A stretch of 64,000 nt of DNA, taken from positions 3,844,001 to 3,908,000 of the forward strand of contig NZ_CP151632.1 of NCBI RefSeq assembly GCF_040144835.1. Direction: 5' to 3'. The notes under the pieces were generated by a model. That model saw only the letters and a list, made by a program, of their open reading frames with translations. It was not told the origin of the DNA and ran no database searches. This DNA is from Microbacterium sp. LWS13-1.2 (GTDB lineage: Bacteria; Actinomycetota; Actinomycetes; Actinomycetales; Microbacteriaceae). Positions 7,999 to 17,826 of the stretch are shown piece by piece (the stretch's first letter is position 1; each line of letters opens with the position of its first letter). The translations under genes and the position numbers were made by a program.

Positions 7999-9837
7999 AT
8001 GACTACGTCTTCCGCTGAGAGACTCTCTACGCCACGCGCGCTCGCGCGCCTTCTCCCCTTCGCCAGACCCGTGCTGCCGCGACTGACGATGGGCGCCGTC
8101 AGTGCGCTCTTCGCCAGCCTGCTCGCGCTGGCCATCCCGCTCGTGCTCGAGCAGATCGTCCAAGGCCCCATCGCCTCGGGCGACATCACCGCGATCTGGT
8201 GGGGGGCCGGAGCCATCCTGCTCCTCGGCCTTGCCGAAGCGGGCATGGTCTGGCTGCGCCGCTGGTTCGTGCTGGCGCCCGCGACCCTGGTCGAGTACGA
8301 CCTGCGCCAGACCTTCTACTCGCGCCTGCAGCGCCTGCCGGTCGCGTTCCACGACCGCTGGCAGTCGGGTCAGCTGCTCAGCCGCATGATGCAGGACATC
8401 AGCATGCTGCGCCGCTGGCTCGCCTTCGGGCTCGTGCTGCTCGTCGTGAACGTCCTTACGATCGCCGTCGGCACGGCGCTGCTGTTCCGCTGGCACTGGC
8501 TGCTCGGAACGATCTTCCTCGTCACGTCCGCTCCGCTGTGGTACGCCGGGTACCGGTTCGAGAAGACCTACGGAACCCTCGCGCGACAGTCCCAGGACCA
8601 GGCCGGCGATCTCGCGACCTCCGTCGAGGAGAGCGTTCACGGCATCCGGGTCCTGAAGGCCTTCGGCCGCGGCAAGCACGCGCTCCAGCGCTTCACGCGG
8701 CAGGCCGAGACGCTGCGCGAGACCGAGCTGCGCAAGGCGCGCGCGGTCGGCTGGATCTGGTTCTGGCTGGTGCTGCTCCCCGACATCGCCTTCGCGCTGT
8801 GCCTGGGTGCGGGCATCTACCTGACCGCCATGGGTCAGCTGCAGGGCGCCGAGCTCATCGCGTTCTTCGCGATGGCCACGGTGCTGCGCTGGCCGATGGA
8901 GTCGATCGGCTTCCTGTTCTCGTTCCTGCTGGACGCGCGCACCGCGACCGACCGCCTCTTCGAGGTGTTCGACGAGGAGAACACGATCATCGACCCCGTC
9001 GAGCCCGTCTCGATCGAGCGCCCGCGCGGCGCGCTCGTCTTCGAGGGAGCGCACTTCCGCTACCAGGATGCGGCGACCCACGAGCGCGATCTGCTCGACG
9101 GGATCGACCTGGCCGTCCGCCCGGGCGAGACCATGGCTCTCGTCGGACTCACCGGCTCGGGCAAGACGACGCTCACCACGCTGCCCACCCGCCTGTACGA
9201 CGTGACCGGCGGCCGGGTGACGCTGGACGGCGTGGACGTGCGCGACCTGACCCTCAAAGAGCTGCGCCGGCACATCAGCATGGCGTTCGAGGACGCGACG
9301 CTCTTCTCCCAGACCGTGAGGGACAACGTGCTGCTCGGCCGCGAGGACCTCGTCCCCGGCAGCGACGAAGCCGAGCGCGTGCTTCGCGAGGCGCTCGACG
9401 TCGCCCAGGCGGGATTCGTCGATGAGCTGCCCGACGGCGTCGACACGATCATCGGCGAAGAGGGGCTGTCCCTCTCCGGTGGCCAGCGACAGCGGCTCGC
9501 GCTCGCGCGCGCCGTCGCCGCCCGGCCGGCTGTGCTCGTGCTCGACGACCCGCTGTCGGCGCTCGACGTCGACACCGAGGCCCTCGTCGAAGACGCACTT
9601 CGGCAGGTCCTGCACGAGACGACCGCGCTCGTCGTGGCGCACCGCCCCTCGACCGTCATGCTCGCCGATCGCGTGGCGCTGCTCGAGGCCGGCCGCGTGA
9701 CGGCGGTCGGCACGCACTCCGAGCTGCTGCGCACCAGCAGCCACTACCGACACGTGATCTCGAGTCTCGAGGTCGAGGAAGCACGCATGCAAGCCGCTCG
9801 ACAAGCTCAGGAACCGATGGGGGAGGTGACCCTGTGA
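7999..9837 (+). CDS. ABC exporter half-transporter with non-canonical Walker B (subunit 1)
   Basis: The 612-residue half-transporter has a six-helix ABC transmembrane type 1 domain (about 20-320) and a nucleotide-binding domain (about 350-590). Walker A is GLTGSGKTT (K389) and the signature LSGGQ (492-496) is canonical, but the residue after Walker B is aspartate (LDDP, D517) where glutamate is usual. Together with subunit 2 this gives one weakened and one consensus ATP site, the pattern of heterodimeric multidrug or lipid exporters such as BmrCD, TmrAB and TM287/288. The ATG at 7999 was chosen over an in-frame start upstream because AAGGA precedes it. The last residues derive from a repeat element. 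Confidence 0.9.
   Translation: MTTSSAERLSTPRALARLLPFARPVLPRLTMGAVSALFASLLALAIPLVLEQIVQGPIASGDITAIWWGAGAILLLGLAEAGMVWLRRWFVLAPATLVEYDLRQTFYSRLQRLPVAFHDRWQSGQLLSRMMQDISMLRRWLAFGLVLLVVNVLTIAVGTALLFRWHWLLGTIFLVTSAPLWYAGYRFEKTYGTLARQSQDQAGDLATSVEESVHGIRVLKAFGRGKHALQRFTRQAETLRETELRKARAVGWIWFWLVLLPDIAFALCLGAGIYLTAMGQLQGAELIAFFAMATVLRWPMESIGFLFSFLLDARTATDRLFEVFDEENTIIDPVEPVSIERPRGALVFEGAHFRYQDAATHERDLLDGIDLAVRPGETMALVGLTGSGKTTLTTLPTRLYDVTGGRVTLDGVDVRDLTLKELRRHISMAFEDATLFSQTVRDNVLLGREDLVPGSDEAERVLREALDVAQAGFVDELPDGVDTIIGEEGLSLSGGQRQRLALARAVAARPAVLVLDDPLSALDVDTEALVEDALRQVLHETTALVVAHRPSTVMLADRVALLEAGRVTAVGTHSELLRTSSHYRHVISSLEVEEARMQAARQAQEPMGEVTL
9798..9816 (+). repeat. Short dispersed repeat TCGACARGCTCAGGARCCG inside ABC gene end
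   Basis: TCGACAAGCTCAGGAACCG here matches TCGACAGGCTCAGGAGCCG at 56809-56827 in 17 of 19 positions. Here it codes for the penultimate residues (around Asp-Lys/Ala-Gln-Glu-Pro) of the first ABC subunit, whereas the second copy is intergenic. It is probably a member of a dispersed extragenic repeat family that has entered the 3' end of the gene. Confidence 0.5.
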
Positions 9838-11648
9838 GCACCACAGTGACCGGAACCAGCGGCGAAGACCGCTCCGACTACACGCGCGCCGAGAGCAAGG
9901 AGATCCGCAGGCGCTCGCTGCGCCTGCTCGGCTCGCTCATCACGCCGGTGCGCGGGCAGCTGATCCTCGCCGGCGTCGTGCTGGTGATCTCGACCGCGCT
10001 GCGCGTCGCGGGCCCCTGGCTCATCGGTATCGGCATCAACAACGCGCTGCCCGCTGCGGTGGAGCGGATGGACTGGATGCCGACGATCCTCGTCGTGCTG
10101 GTCTACCTGGTGACGGCGATCGGCGGTGCCGCCCTCATCGGCTGGTACGTCGTGGTGGCCGCGCGCCTCACGCAGGCGATCATGCTCGATCTGCGCAAGC
10201 GCATCTTCCTGCACACGCAGCGACTCAGCCTGGAGTTCCACGAGTCGTACACGTCGGGCCGCATCATCTCGCGTCAGACGAGCGACCTCGACACCATCCG
10301 CGAGCTGCTCGACGGTGGCCTCAACGAGCTCGTCTCCGGCATCCTGTACGGCGCATTCACGCTGGCTGCGCTGTACATCGTGGACTGGCAGTCCGGTGTG
10401 ATCCTAACGGTGATGGGCATTCCGCTGTACCTGCTCATGCGCTGGTTCTACTCGCGCTCGCAGCTGGTGTACCGGGAGTCCCGCGTCATCAGCGCCAAGG
10501 TGATCGTCAAGTTCGTCGAGACGATGACCGGCATCCGCGCGGTGAAGGCCTTCCGCAAGGAGGACCGCAACGACGAGGAGTTCGGCGCCGTGGCGATGGA
10601 CTACCGCGACGTGAACATGCGCTCGATCCGCCTGTTCGGCACGTTCGAGCCGGGGCTCATGGCCGTGGCGTCGGTGACGCTCGCGGTCGTGATCGCGTGG
10701 GGCGGCATCCGTGTCGTGGACGGCGCGATGGAGATCGGCTTCCTGCTGTCAGCGGTGCTGTACGTCCGCAACTTCTTCTCTCCGCTGCAGGAGGTCGCGT
10801 TCTTCCTGAACTCGTACCAGTCGGCGACGGCGGCGCTCGAGAAGGTGTCGGGCGTGCTGGAGGAGGAGCCCACGGTTCCCGACCCGAAGCACCCGGTCGA
10901 CCTCTGGACGGCGAAGGGCCACCTCGAGTTCCGCAACGTGGAGTTCGGATACGGCACGGGGCGCACCATCCTGCCGGACTTCTCGCTCGACATCCCCGCC
11001 GGGCAGACGATCGCGCTCGTCGGCACGACGGGCGCGGGCAAATCGACGCTCGCCAAGCTCGTGTCGCGGTTCTACGACCCGACGAAGGGCGCGGTCACGC
11101 TCGACGACGTCGACCTGCGGTCCCTGCACCCGAAGGACCTGCGCCGAGCGATCGTCATGGTCACGCAGGAGGCCTACCTCTTCAGCGGCACGGTCGCCGA
11201 CAACATCGCGCTCGGCAAGCCCGACGCGACGCTCGACGAGATCAAGGCCGCCGCCAAGGCGGTGGGGGCGGATGCCTTCATCGAGGCCCTGCCGGACGGC
11301 TACGACACCGACGTGAACAAGCGCGGCGGCCGCGTGTCGGCGGGACAGCGTCAGCTGGTCTCGTTCGCGCGCGCGTTCCTCGCGAACCCGGCGGTGCTCA
11401 TCCTCGATGAGGCGACGGCGTCGCTCGACATGCCGTCCGAGCGGCAGATCCAGGATGCCCTGCAGACCCTGCTCGCCGACCGCACCGCGATCATCATCGC
11501 GCACCGTCTGTCGACGGTCGCGATAGCGGACCGCGTGCTGGTCATGGAGCACGGCCGCATCATCGAGGACGACGCCCCCGATGCGCTGATCGGCGGCGAC
11601 GGCAAGTTCGCCCAGCTCCACAGTGCGTGGAGGGAGTCGCTGGTCTGA
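9834..11648 (+). CDS. ABC exporter half-transporter with degenerate signature (subunit 2)
   Basis: The 604-residue partner starts at GTG overlapping subunit 1 by four bases. It has a type 1 transmembrane domain (about 35-330) and a nucleotide-binding domain. Walker A is GTTGAGKST (K403) and Walker B is LILDEA with the catalytic glutamate E526, but the signature reads RVSAGQ (500-505) rather than LSGGQ. Its Walker motifs pair with the good signature of subunit 1 to give the active site, while its poor signature faces the D517 site. The substrate is unknown; drugs, lipids or peptides are all possible. A strong hairpin ends the operon. Confidence 0.9.
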   Translation: MSTTVTGTSGEDRSDYTRAESKEIRRRSLRLLGSLITPVRGQLILAGVVLVISTALRVAGPWLIGIGINNALPAAVERMDWMPTILVVLVYLVTAIGGAALIGWYVVVAARLTQAIMLDLRKRIFLHTQRLSLEFHESYTSGRIISRQTSDLDTIRELLDGGLNELVSGILYGAFTLAALYIVDWQSGVILTVMGIPLYLLMRWFYSRSQLVYRESRVISAKVIVKFVETMTGIRAVKAFRKEDRNDEEFGAVAMDYRDVNMRSIRLFGTFEPGLMAVASVTLAVVIAWGGIRVVDGAMEIGFLLSAVLYVRNFFSPLQEVAFFLNSYQSATAALEKVSGVLEEEPTVPDPKHPVDLWTAKGHLEFRNVEFGYGTGRTILPDFSLDIPAGQTIALVGTTGAGKSTLAKLVSRFYDPTKGAVTLDDVDLRSLHPKDLRRAIVMVTQEAYLFSGTVADNIALGKPDATLDEIKAAAKAVGADAFIEALPDGYDTDVNKRGGRVSAGQRQLVSFARAFLANPAVLILDEATASLDMPSERQIQDALQTLLADRTAIIIAHRLSTVAIADRVLVMEHGRIIEDDAPDALIGGDGKFAQLHSAWRESLV

Positions 11649-11662
11649 CCCGCGCGAGACCC

Positions 11663-11703
11663 GGATGCCCCGGCCCACCTGTCCACACAGGGCCGGGGCA
11701 TCC
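11663..11703. terminator. Bidirectional terminator hairpin between convergent operons
   Basis: A perfect 14-base stem (GGATGCCCCGGCCC at 11663-11676 with its complement at 11690-11703) closes a 13-base loop. It lies between the + strand exporter operon and the - strand sugar operon. No T tract is present, as is common in high-GC actinobacteria. Confidence 0.75.
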
Positions 11704-11846
11704 GCCGTTCCTCCCGCGTGCGGGCGCCTCCCGACTCCCGCGAACCGACGCCTCAACAGGGCAACCGGGCTTCCGCAGGATGGACGGTGCGCGGTTCTCC
11801 TGTGGAAGGCCGGTTGACCTGTCGAACGCGGATGTCAGCGCGGACG

Positions 11847-12776
11847 TCAGGCTCGGGCGACCGACACCGCGTGGGCGAGTGGATGCTGGGGGGCGAGGCC
11901 CGCGAGGGCGGCGGCGCCGTCGATCCCGTGACCGCGTGGCTCGACGAGCGTGACGTTCAGCTCGCTCGCGGCGATGTGCGAGGCGAAGGCCTCGTGCAGC
12001 TGCGGCGAGCGGAACACGCCGCCGATGGCGCAGGCCGCGAAGCGCTCGTCGGGGTCGTCGGAGCGCACCCGGCGCAGGGCGGTCTCGACGCTGTGGGCGA
12101 GCTCGCCGCCGGCCCGCACGGTGATGTTCTGCGACACCGCGTCGCCGTCGGAGGCCAGCCGCGCGACGTGCGCGGCGAACGAGGCGACGACGCTCACGCG
12201 GTCGTCGTCGGACTGCAGGTGGATGTACGCCTGGGTGAGGTCGGGCCACCGCTCCTCGGCCACAGCGCGGAGCGCCGTGGCCGGACCGCGCCCGTCGAAC
12301 TCCCGCATCACGGCGTCGAGCGCCTCACGGCCGATCCAGTATCCGCTGCCGGCGTCGCCCATGAGGTAGCCCCACCCGTCGACGCGGGCGACGCGCTCCG
12401 CGCCGACCGCGAGGGTGACCACGCCCGTGCCCGCGGCGACGACCGCGCCTCGAGTGTCGCCGAGTGCCCCTAGGAACGACGTCGTCGAGTCGTGCGCGAG
12501 GATCACCTCGTGCACCGCCGGGTCGGCGATGCGGGCGAGTAGGGCCGCGGCATCCGCCTCCTTCGTCGTCAGCCCCGAGACACCCGCGCTCACGACCGAC
12601 ACCTCGGTGCCGGTGCGCTCGATCGCGGCGTGCGCGACGGCGGCGAGCTGCGGCAGCAGCGGCTCGTGCGTGCGGATGCCGGGGAACAGCAGGTCGTGCT
12701 CCCGCACCCGCACCTTGATGCCGGTCTGCCCGGCGTCGATCGCCAGTACCGTGCCTGTCTCCGTGCGCTCGGTCAT
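11847..12776 (-). CDS. BadF/BadG-type sugar kinase (N-acetylglucosamine kinase-like)
   Basis: The 309-residue ASKHA-fold kinase has the phosphate-1 loop AIDAGQTGIK near residues 10-19, a GTGVVTL phosphate-2 loop and GDAGSGYWIG, typical of the BcrAD/BadFG family whose sugar members phosphorylate N-acetylglucosamine or related hexoses with ATP. The ATG at 12776 overlaps the stop of the glycoside-hydrolase gene by four bases; the open frame upstream is a shadow of that gene. As the last gene of the mannan-type operon it probably phosphorylates the released sugar, but the substrate cannot be read from sequence. Confidence 0.8.
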   Translation of the reverse strand: MTERTETGTVLAIDAGQTGIKVRVREHDLLFPGIRTHEPLLPQLAAVAHAAIERTGTEVSVVSAGVSGLTTKEADAAALLARIADPAVHEVILAHDSTTSFLGALGDTRGAVVAAGTGVVTLAVGAERVARVDGWGYLMGDAGSGYWIGREALDAVMREFDGRGPATALRAVAEERWPDLTQAYIHLQSDDDRVSVVASFAAHVARLASDGDAVSQNITVRAGGELAHSVETALRRVRSDDPDERFAACAIGGVFRSPQLHEAFASHIAASELNVTLVEPRGHGIDGAAALAGLAPQHPLAHAVSVARA

Positions 12777-13756
12777 CGCTGCTGCTCCATCCCTGTGCCA
12801 CCCGCACGCAGATGGTACGCGTCGCGGAGGAACTCGCCGGCGGGCTCGCCGTACGGGCAGTAGTCGTCGTTCGCAGCCGCCTCGTCGGCCGCGTAGAGCC
12901 GGGGCGGCCAATCCCACAGCATGAACCCATGCACCCACGGGCGCGCGTCGCAGGCGGCGAACATCGCCTCGTAGTAGCGCAGTTGCGCCGCACCTGACGG
13001 GGCGCCGGGCAGCGACCAGTCGTTGGGACGGTCCGGCGAGCCCTCGCGCGAGGGGCAGCCGGCCGCCATGAAGAAGAACGGCTTGCCCGTCTCGGCAACG
13101 GCCCGCTCGATGCGGTCGAGTTCGGCATCCCATCGGTCGATCGGGTAGTAGCCGCTAGCGGTGACGACGTCGACCGCGTCCCACCACGAGAGGCGGTCCT
13201 CCTGGTACTTGTCGCAGTTGTAGGTGACGATGCCCGAGAACTCGGCGCTCACGTCGGCGATGAGCGCGCGCCACTCGGCCTCGCGGGCGTCGGCGCGCAC
13301 CATCTCGCAGCCGACGCAAAGCATCTCACAGCACTCGGCCTCGGCGATCCGCGCCGCGTGCACGATGAACTCGCGGTACGACGCGAACCACTCTCCCCAC
13401 GTCGGCTCTCCGGGCACATCCTGGTCGAAGAACCCGATGTACGCGCGCCACGTGCCGTCGGCGACGTTGACGACGGGCTTGAGGCACACCTTCAGCCCGA
13501 GCGCCTTCGCATCGCGGATGGCCCAGACGACCTCCTCGTCGGTCACGGTCGGCGCCTCACGGAAGGGCACCTCGGTCGACTGCGCCGTGTCCTGCAGGGC
13601 CGAGTACGCGATCGCCGTCCAGTTCACGCCGTGGTCGGCCATAGCCCGCAGGGAGTGGGATGCCGCGGGCGTCGCCCACGTGCCGCGCACGCCTGTCCAG
13701 CCCCAGGTCATTCCGGCCACGTACGAACCGAGCGCCTGGGCGGTCTCGGCGGTCAC
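12773..13756 (-). CDS. GH113-like TIM-barrel glycoside hydrolase, nucleophile position altered
   Basis: The 327-residue cytoplasmic protein is of the type often annotated 1,4-beta-xylanase or GH113 mannanase. VGCEMV near residues 148-153 supplies E151 as the expected acid/base. WRALI and GIVTYNCD follow in family order. The later strand reads KPFFFMAAGCPSREGS (225-240), where family members carry a glutamate before the AGC/GY segment; here I see alanine, so the nucleophile may be missing. The gene overlaps its neighbours by four bases on both sides in an operon with GH2 mannosidase and CE7 esterase. Family assignment is from recalled motifs, not a search. Confidence 0.65.
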   Translation of the reverse strand: MTAETAQALGSYVAGMTWGWTGVRGTWATPAASHSLRAMADHGVNWTAIAYSALQDTAQSTEVPFREAPTVTDEEVVWAIRDAKALGLKVCLKPVVNVADGTWRAYIGFFDQDVPGEPTWGEWFASYREFIVHAARIAEAECCEMLCVGCEMVRADAREAEWRALIADVSAEFSGIVTYNCDKYQEDRLSWWDAVDVVTASGYYPIDRWDAELDRIERAVAETGKPFFFMAAGCPSREGSPDRPNDWSLPGAPSGAAQLRYYEAMFAACDARPWVHGFMLWDWPPRLYAADEAAANDDYCPYGEPAGEFLRDAYHLRAGGTGMEQQR

Positions 13757-16257
13757 GACGCGACCAGCTCGTTGGCCGTGCGCAGCACCCGAGGATCGGA
13801 GAGCGCGGATGCCGCGAGGGGGTTGCCGTCGTGTCGCACGAGCAGCGTCATGCTCTCGCCCGGCAGCAGCGTCACGAGTGCCTCGGAGGCGACCGCGCCC
13901 GGGTCGACCTTGTCGACCAGCAGGGTGAGGTCGCGCACCAGGGAGCCCGCGGTGAGCGAGACCAGCGTGCCGCCCGCGGTGGGCTCGGTGCGGAGCTCGA
14001 CACGCGCGGCGCCGAGCTCCGACTCGCGCGGCTCGGCGAAGAACCAGTGGCCGCGCACGTCGTCGACGCCGGCGACGACGAGCTCGCTCGCCGCGTCGCC
14101 GGGCGTGACGATGTCGGTGGGGAGAGGAACGGTGACCGTCTCGCGCGGTGCGAGGGAGACCGGCGTGGTGAACCGGGCGAGCTCGTCGCCCGTGAACCCG
14201 ACGCGGCGCGCGAGGAGCTCGCCCTCCCAGGCCTCGGCGGTGTCGTTCACGAGGACGGCCGCGAGCCCGCCGTCACGCGGCTGCACGGTCGCCAGACGCG
14301 GGGCGAACGCGTTCTTCAGCGCGTAGTACAGGGGCTTCGGGCGCTCGTCTCCGTCGATGGCCGCCCACGACGTCACCGGCCAGCAGTCGTTCAGCTGCCA
14401 GACGATCGCGCCCTGGGTGTGCGGCGCCCATGAGCGGAAGTGCTCGAGTGCCGTGCGCACGGCCAGCGCCTGGTTGAGCTGCATCGCCCAATGCCAGTCC
14501 TCCATGGCCTCCGGCATCCGGAAGTGGGGGATCAGGCCGTTCGTGAGCTTGGTGTTGCCCTCCATCGCCTTCTGATGCACGATCATGCCGGGCGATTCAG
14601 GGGTGAGCGGGTCGTCGCTGATGGAGCGGACGAGGGTGCTCCACGCCGGGGGGCCCTGCCAGCCGAACTCGGCGACGAACCGGGGCTTGTGGTCGCGGTA
14701 CGTCGTCCAGTCGAGTCGGTTCCACTGCTCCCACAGGTGCATGGAGCCGTGCTGCTCGTCGTTGGGGTGCGGCCCGGTCTGCGCCGTGCCATCCCAGCCC
14801 ATGCCGGGGCTGAACGGGCTTCCGGGCGCGTACGGGACGTGCGCGGCGAGCTCGGCGACCAGCGCGGGGAACAGCTCGTAGTAATAGTGGGCGCCCCAGG
14901 TCTTGCCGTCCAGGCGCTGCTTCCAGCCCCAGTCCTCGTAGCCCCACAGGTTCTCGTTGTTGCCGGTGAGCAGCACGAGCGAGGCATGGTGGCCGAGCCG
15001 CACGATGTTCTCGCGCGCCTCCGCCTCGACCTCGGAGCGCAGCGGCTCCTCCTCGGCGTAGGCGGCGCACGCGAACAGGAAGTCCTGCCAGACCAGCAGT
15101 CCCAGCTCGTCGGCGAGCTCGTAGAAGTCGTCGGACTCGTAGAGTCCGCCGCCCCACACGCGGATGAGGTTGAGGTTGGCGTCGAGCGCCTGCTCGAAGC
15201 GGCGCCGCAGCCGGTCGCGGGTGACCCGCACCGTGAGGGCGTCGTCGGGGATCCAGTTCACGCCCTTCACGAACACGGGCTGGTCGTTGACGACCAGTGT
15301 GAACGGCATCCCCGACTCGTCGGGCGTCATGTCCCAGCGCACGTCGCGGAAGCCGACGACGCGGTGCACGGCATCCAGCGGACCCGGGCCGTCGCCGCCC
15401 TGCAGCCGGACGTCCACGACGTACAGCGGCTGCTCGCCGTAGCCCGCGGGCCACCAGCGCTCGACGGCCGGCAGGTCCAGTCGCACGTGCGCACGATCGC
15501 CCTCGAACTCGACGACGGTGACCGGAAGCGAGCCGTCGCCTAGTCCGGGTCCGTTCACGGCGACGCTCACAGAGAGGGGGACGGATGCCTCGGCCGCGCG
15601 CTCGATCTCCACATCGACCTCGATCGTGCCGCCGTCGCCCGACGGCGTCGCGACCACGCGCGTCTGCGCCAGGCGCGCGAGCGACCAGGACTCCAGGCCG
15701 ACCGGCTTGACGATGCCGCTGGTGTACGTCGCGATGCCCCAGTCCCAGCCGAAGCTGCACGCCGACTTGCGGATGGCGTCGTAGGGGAGCGGGTACGGGC
15801 GCTGCCGTACCCCGAGAGCGGCGCTCTGCTCGTTGGCGTACTTGACGGGCGAGCGGAAGCGCACGACGAGGTCGTTGTCGCCATCGACGAGCGCGCCGCG
15901 CACATCGAACCGGTAGGAGCGGTGCTGGTTGGCCGTCGCCCCGATCTCACTGCCGTTGAGCAGGATGGTCGTCACGGTGTCGAGCCCTTCGAACACGAGA
16001 TCCGTGCGGTCTGCGGCATCCGCGGTCCATGTGAACGTGGTCGCGTACGTCCAGTCGACCAGGCCGATCCACGCGAGCGCGGACTCGTTGTCGTCGAGGA
16101 ACGGATCGGGGATGAGTCCCGCGGCCAGGAGGTCGGTGTGCACGCAGCCGGGGACCGTGGCGGCGATGGTGCCGGCGAATCCTTCCGGCGCCGGTCCGGC
16201 GGCGGCGCGGAGGGTCCAGCCCGAGTCGAGGGGACGGAACGAGAGGGCGGTGGTCAC
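13753..16257 (-). CDS. GH2 beta-mannosidase
   Basis: The 834-residue intracellular exo-hydrolase cleaves terminal beta-mannose from manno-oligosaccharides. The order is an N-terminal sugar-binding jelly roll (about 20-190), an immunoglobulin-like domain and the TIM barrel from about 300. TGNNEN carries the acid/base glutamate and VAEFGWQ the nucleophile; WGGGLYE and WQDFLFAC are typical of GH2 mannosidases. The GTG start at 16257 overlaps the permease remnant by four bases. No signal peptide is present, so its substrate must be imported, which makes loss of the adjacent permease notable. Confidence 0.88.
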   Translation of the reverse strand: MTTALSFRPLDSGWTLRAAAGPAPEGFAGTIAATVPGCVHTDLLAAGLIPDPFLDDNESALAWIGLVDWTYATTFTWTADAADRTDLVFEGLDTVTTILLNGSEIGATANQHRSYRFDVRGALVDGDNDLVVRFRSPVKYANEQSAALGVRQRPYPLPYDAIRKSACSFGWDWGIATYTSGIVKPVGLESWSLARLAQTRVVATPSGDGGTIEVDVEIERAAEASVPLSVSVAVNGPGLGDGSLPVTVVEFEGDRAHVRLDLPAVERWWPAGYGEQPLYVVDVRLQGGDGPGPLDAVHRVVGFRDVRWDMTPDESGMPFTLVVNDQPVFVKGVNWIPDDALTVRVTRDRLRRRFEQALDANLNLIRVWGGGLYESDDFYELADELGLLVWQDFLFACAAYAEEEPLRSEVEAEARENIVRLGHHASLVLLTGNNENLWGYEDWGWKQRLDGKTWGAHYYYELFPALVAELAAHVPYAPGSPFSPGMGWDGTAQTGPHPNDEQHGSMHLWEQWNRLDWTTYRDHKPRFVAEFGWQGPPAWSTLVRSISDDPLTPESPGMIVHQKAMEGNTKLTNGLIPHFRMPEAMEDWHWAMQLNQALAVRTALEHFRSWAPHTQGAIVWQLNDCWPVTSWAAIDGDERPKPLYYALKNAFAPRLATVQPRDGGLAAVLVNDTAEAWEGELLARRVGFTGDELARFTTPVSLAPRETVTVPLPTDIVTPGDAASELVVAGVDDVRGHWFFAEPRESELGAARVELRTEPTAGGTLVSLTAGSLVRDLTLLVDKVDPGAVASEALVTLLPGESMTLLVRHDGNPLAASALSDPRVLRTANELVAS

Positions 16258-16613
16258 TTGACGGCTCCTGCGGTGAGGCCCTTGTAGATCCATCGCTGCA
16301 GCAGCAGGAAGGCGACGAGGGTCGGGATGATGACGAGGACGGTGCCGGCCGAGATGACCTCCCACTGGGCGCCGAACGGTCCCTTGAACCGGAACAGCGA
16401 CGTGGAGATCAGTCCTTCGGACGGCAGATAGAGGAACGGTGCGTAGAACTCGTTGTACACCGCGATGCCCTTGATGATGACGACCGTCGCGATCGCGGGT
16501 CGCAGCAGGGGCAGCACGATGCGCCAGTAGATCGTCCACCGGTTCGCGCCGTCGATCATCGCCGCCTCGTCGAGGGAGACCGGGATCGACTGCATGAACT
16601 GGAGTGCCACAAA
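16254..16613 (-). pseudogene. Carbohydrate ABC permease, C-terminal remnant (MalG type)
   Basis: Only about 118 residues of a roughly 280-residue sugar permease remain. They start at FVALQFM (16613) and include the EAA loop (DEAAMIDGAN), two membrane helices and the family-typical end YKGLTAGAVK. Upstream the frame runs into unrelated, membrane-poor sequence, and the N-terminal helices are gone. An adjacent frame reads TKRRYLAPVLTLL just before the junction, which could be a vestige of the original N-terminus, so an internal deletion with frameshift is one explanation. The companion permease and binding-protein genes are also missing. It cannot form a working transporter. Confidence 0.8.
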
Positions 16614-16695
16614 AGGGTGAGCACGGGCGCGAGATAGCGACGTTTCGTGACCCCCGAACCGCCGGGGCGAGCCGCCGGCGGGCGCGGGGGAGCGG

Positions 16696-17664
16696 TCAGG
16701 CGAGAGTCGAGAGGAAGGCGGCCTGCTTGGGGAACTGGAACGCCTGACCGCCCTCGTGGCCGTTGTGGGTGTAGACCTCGATGCGCTTGTCGGCGGTCTC
16801 GTGCCGGTTGAACGCGGCGTAGACGGTCGACGGCGGGCAGATCGTGTCCATGAGGGCGACCGAGTACAAGGCCGCGGCATCCGCCCGCTTCGCCATGTTC
16901 ACGCCGTCGAAGTACGACAGGGTCTCGAACACCCGCTCGTCGGCGCCGCGGTGCACGGCCAGGTAGCGCACGACCTCCTGGTAGGGGTCGTCGCCGGTGA
17001 GGCCGACCGCGCGCTCGAAGTGGCAGAGGAACGGCACGTCGGGCATGACGGCCACGAGGCCGTCGGAGAGGCCGGCGGCCGCGATCGCGATGCCGCCGCC
17101 CTGGCTCGCGCCGCACACCGCCACGCGGTCGGCGTCCACCTGCGGGAGCGTTCGCACCGCGTCCACCGCGCGCACGGCGTCCGTGAAGACCCGGCGGTAA
17201 TAGTAGGTCGCGGGGTCTTCGATGCCGCGGGTCATGAAGCCGGACGAAGACGGGCCGGTGCCGTGCGGATCGAGCGTGTCGCCACCCGAGCCCCACATCG
17301 ATCCCTGGCCGCGCGTGTCCATGAAGAGGTGAGCGTAGCCGGCGGCGGCCCATCCGAGGCGCTCGCCGGGGAGGCCTCGGCCTCCGCCGTAGCCCTGGTA
17401 CTCGACGACGGCCGGAAGAGGTCCGGTGGCGCCTGCCGGGAGCGTGAGCCACGCCTTGACAGGGTCGCCGCCGAAGCCGGGGAACGTCACGTCGAAGATG
17501 TCGACCAGCGTGTACGGCGTGTCGAGCAGCGCGACCTCGGGCGCGGCATCCCACTGTCGCGACGCTGCGATCGTGGCGTTCCAGAAGTCGTCGAAATCGG
17601 CGGGTTCGCGAACGTCGGGGGCGTAGCCCGCGAGCTCGGCGGGGGACAGATCGAATCTCGGCAC
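16696..17664 (-). CDS. CE7 acetylxylan esterase / cephalosporin-C deacetylase family
   Basis: The 322-residue alpha/beta-hydrolase removes acetyl groups from small acetylated sugars. RGQ (118-120) is the CE7 oxyanion motif. GASQGG (S187) is the nucleophile elbow, D273 lies in LMDTICPP and H303 in GHEGG, completing the triad. It lacks a signal peptide, as is usual for this family, so it acts on imported acetylated oligosaccharides. GTG at 17664 starts it. As first gene of the minus-strand operon it suggests acetylated mannan or xylan as the source. Confidence 0.88.
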   Translation of the reverse strand: MPRFDLSPAELAGYAPDVREPADFDDFWNATIAASRQWDAAPEVALLDTPYTLVDIFDVTFPGFGGDPVKAWLTLPAGATGPLPAVVEYQGYGGGRGLPGERLGWAAAGYAHLFMDTRGQGSMWGSGGDTLDPHGTGPSSSGFMTRGIEDPATYYYRRVFTDAVRAVDAVRTLPQVDADRVAVCGASQGGGIAIAAAGLSDGLVAVMPDVPFLCHFERAVGLTGDDPYQEVVRYLAVHRGADERVFETLSYFDGVNMAKRADAAALYSVALMDTICPPSTVYAAFNRHETADKRIEVYTHNGHEGGQAFQFPKQAAFLSTLA

Positions 17665-17686
17665 GGACTCACCCTAGTGCGTCGCG

Positions 17687-17702
17687 CGCAAGCGTTTCGA
17701 CG
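17687..17702 (-). promoter_or_regulatory. Candidate LacI-type operator before the mannan operon
   Basis: CGCAAGCGTTTCGACG (on the minus strand CGTCGAAACGCTTGCG) lies 23 bases upstream of the esterase start and matches the general CG-centred LacI-family operator pattern. TAGGGT on the minus strand near 17671-17676 could be the -10. No LacI regulator gene is in the window. Confidence 0.4.
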
Positions 17703-17826
17703 ATCTTCGAGAGGGCGACGAGGCCTCGATGGGGGAGGGGTATTCGAGGCCCCGCCGCCGGTCTCTGGCGCGCCCGGCGGGCGCTGTGTGGGGAAAGTCT
17801 TCCGGGGGATTCGGGCGGCTGTTACG

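Noticed and set aside
16620..16660. Intact N-terminus of the broken permease (TKRRYLAPVLTLL)
   Set aside because: The codon before TKRR is GTC, not a start, and the frame is shifted relative to the C-terminal part, so it was kept only as a possible vestige.
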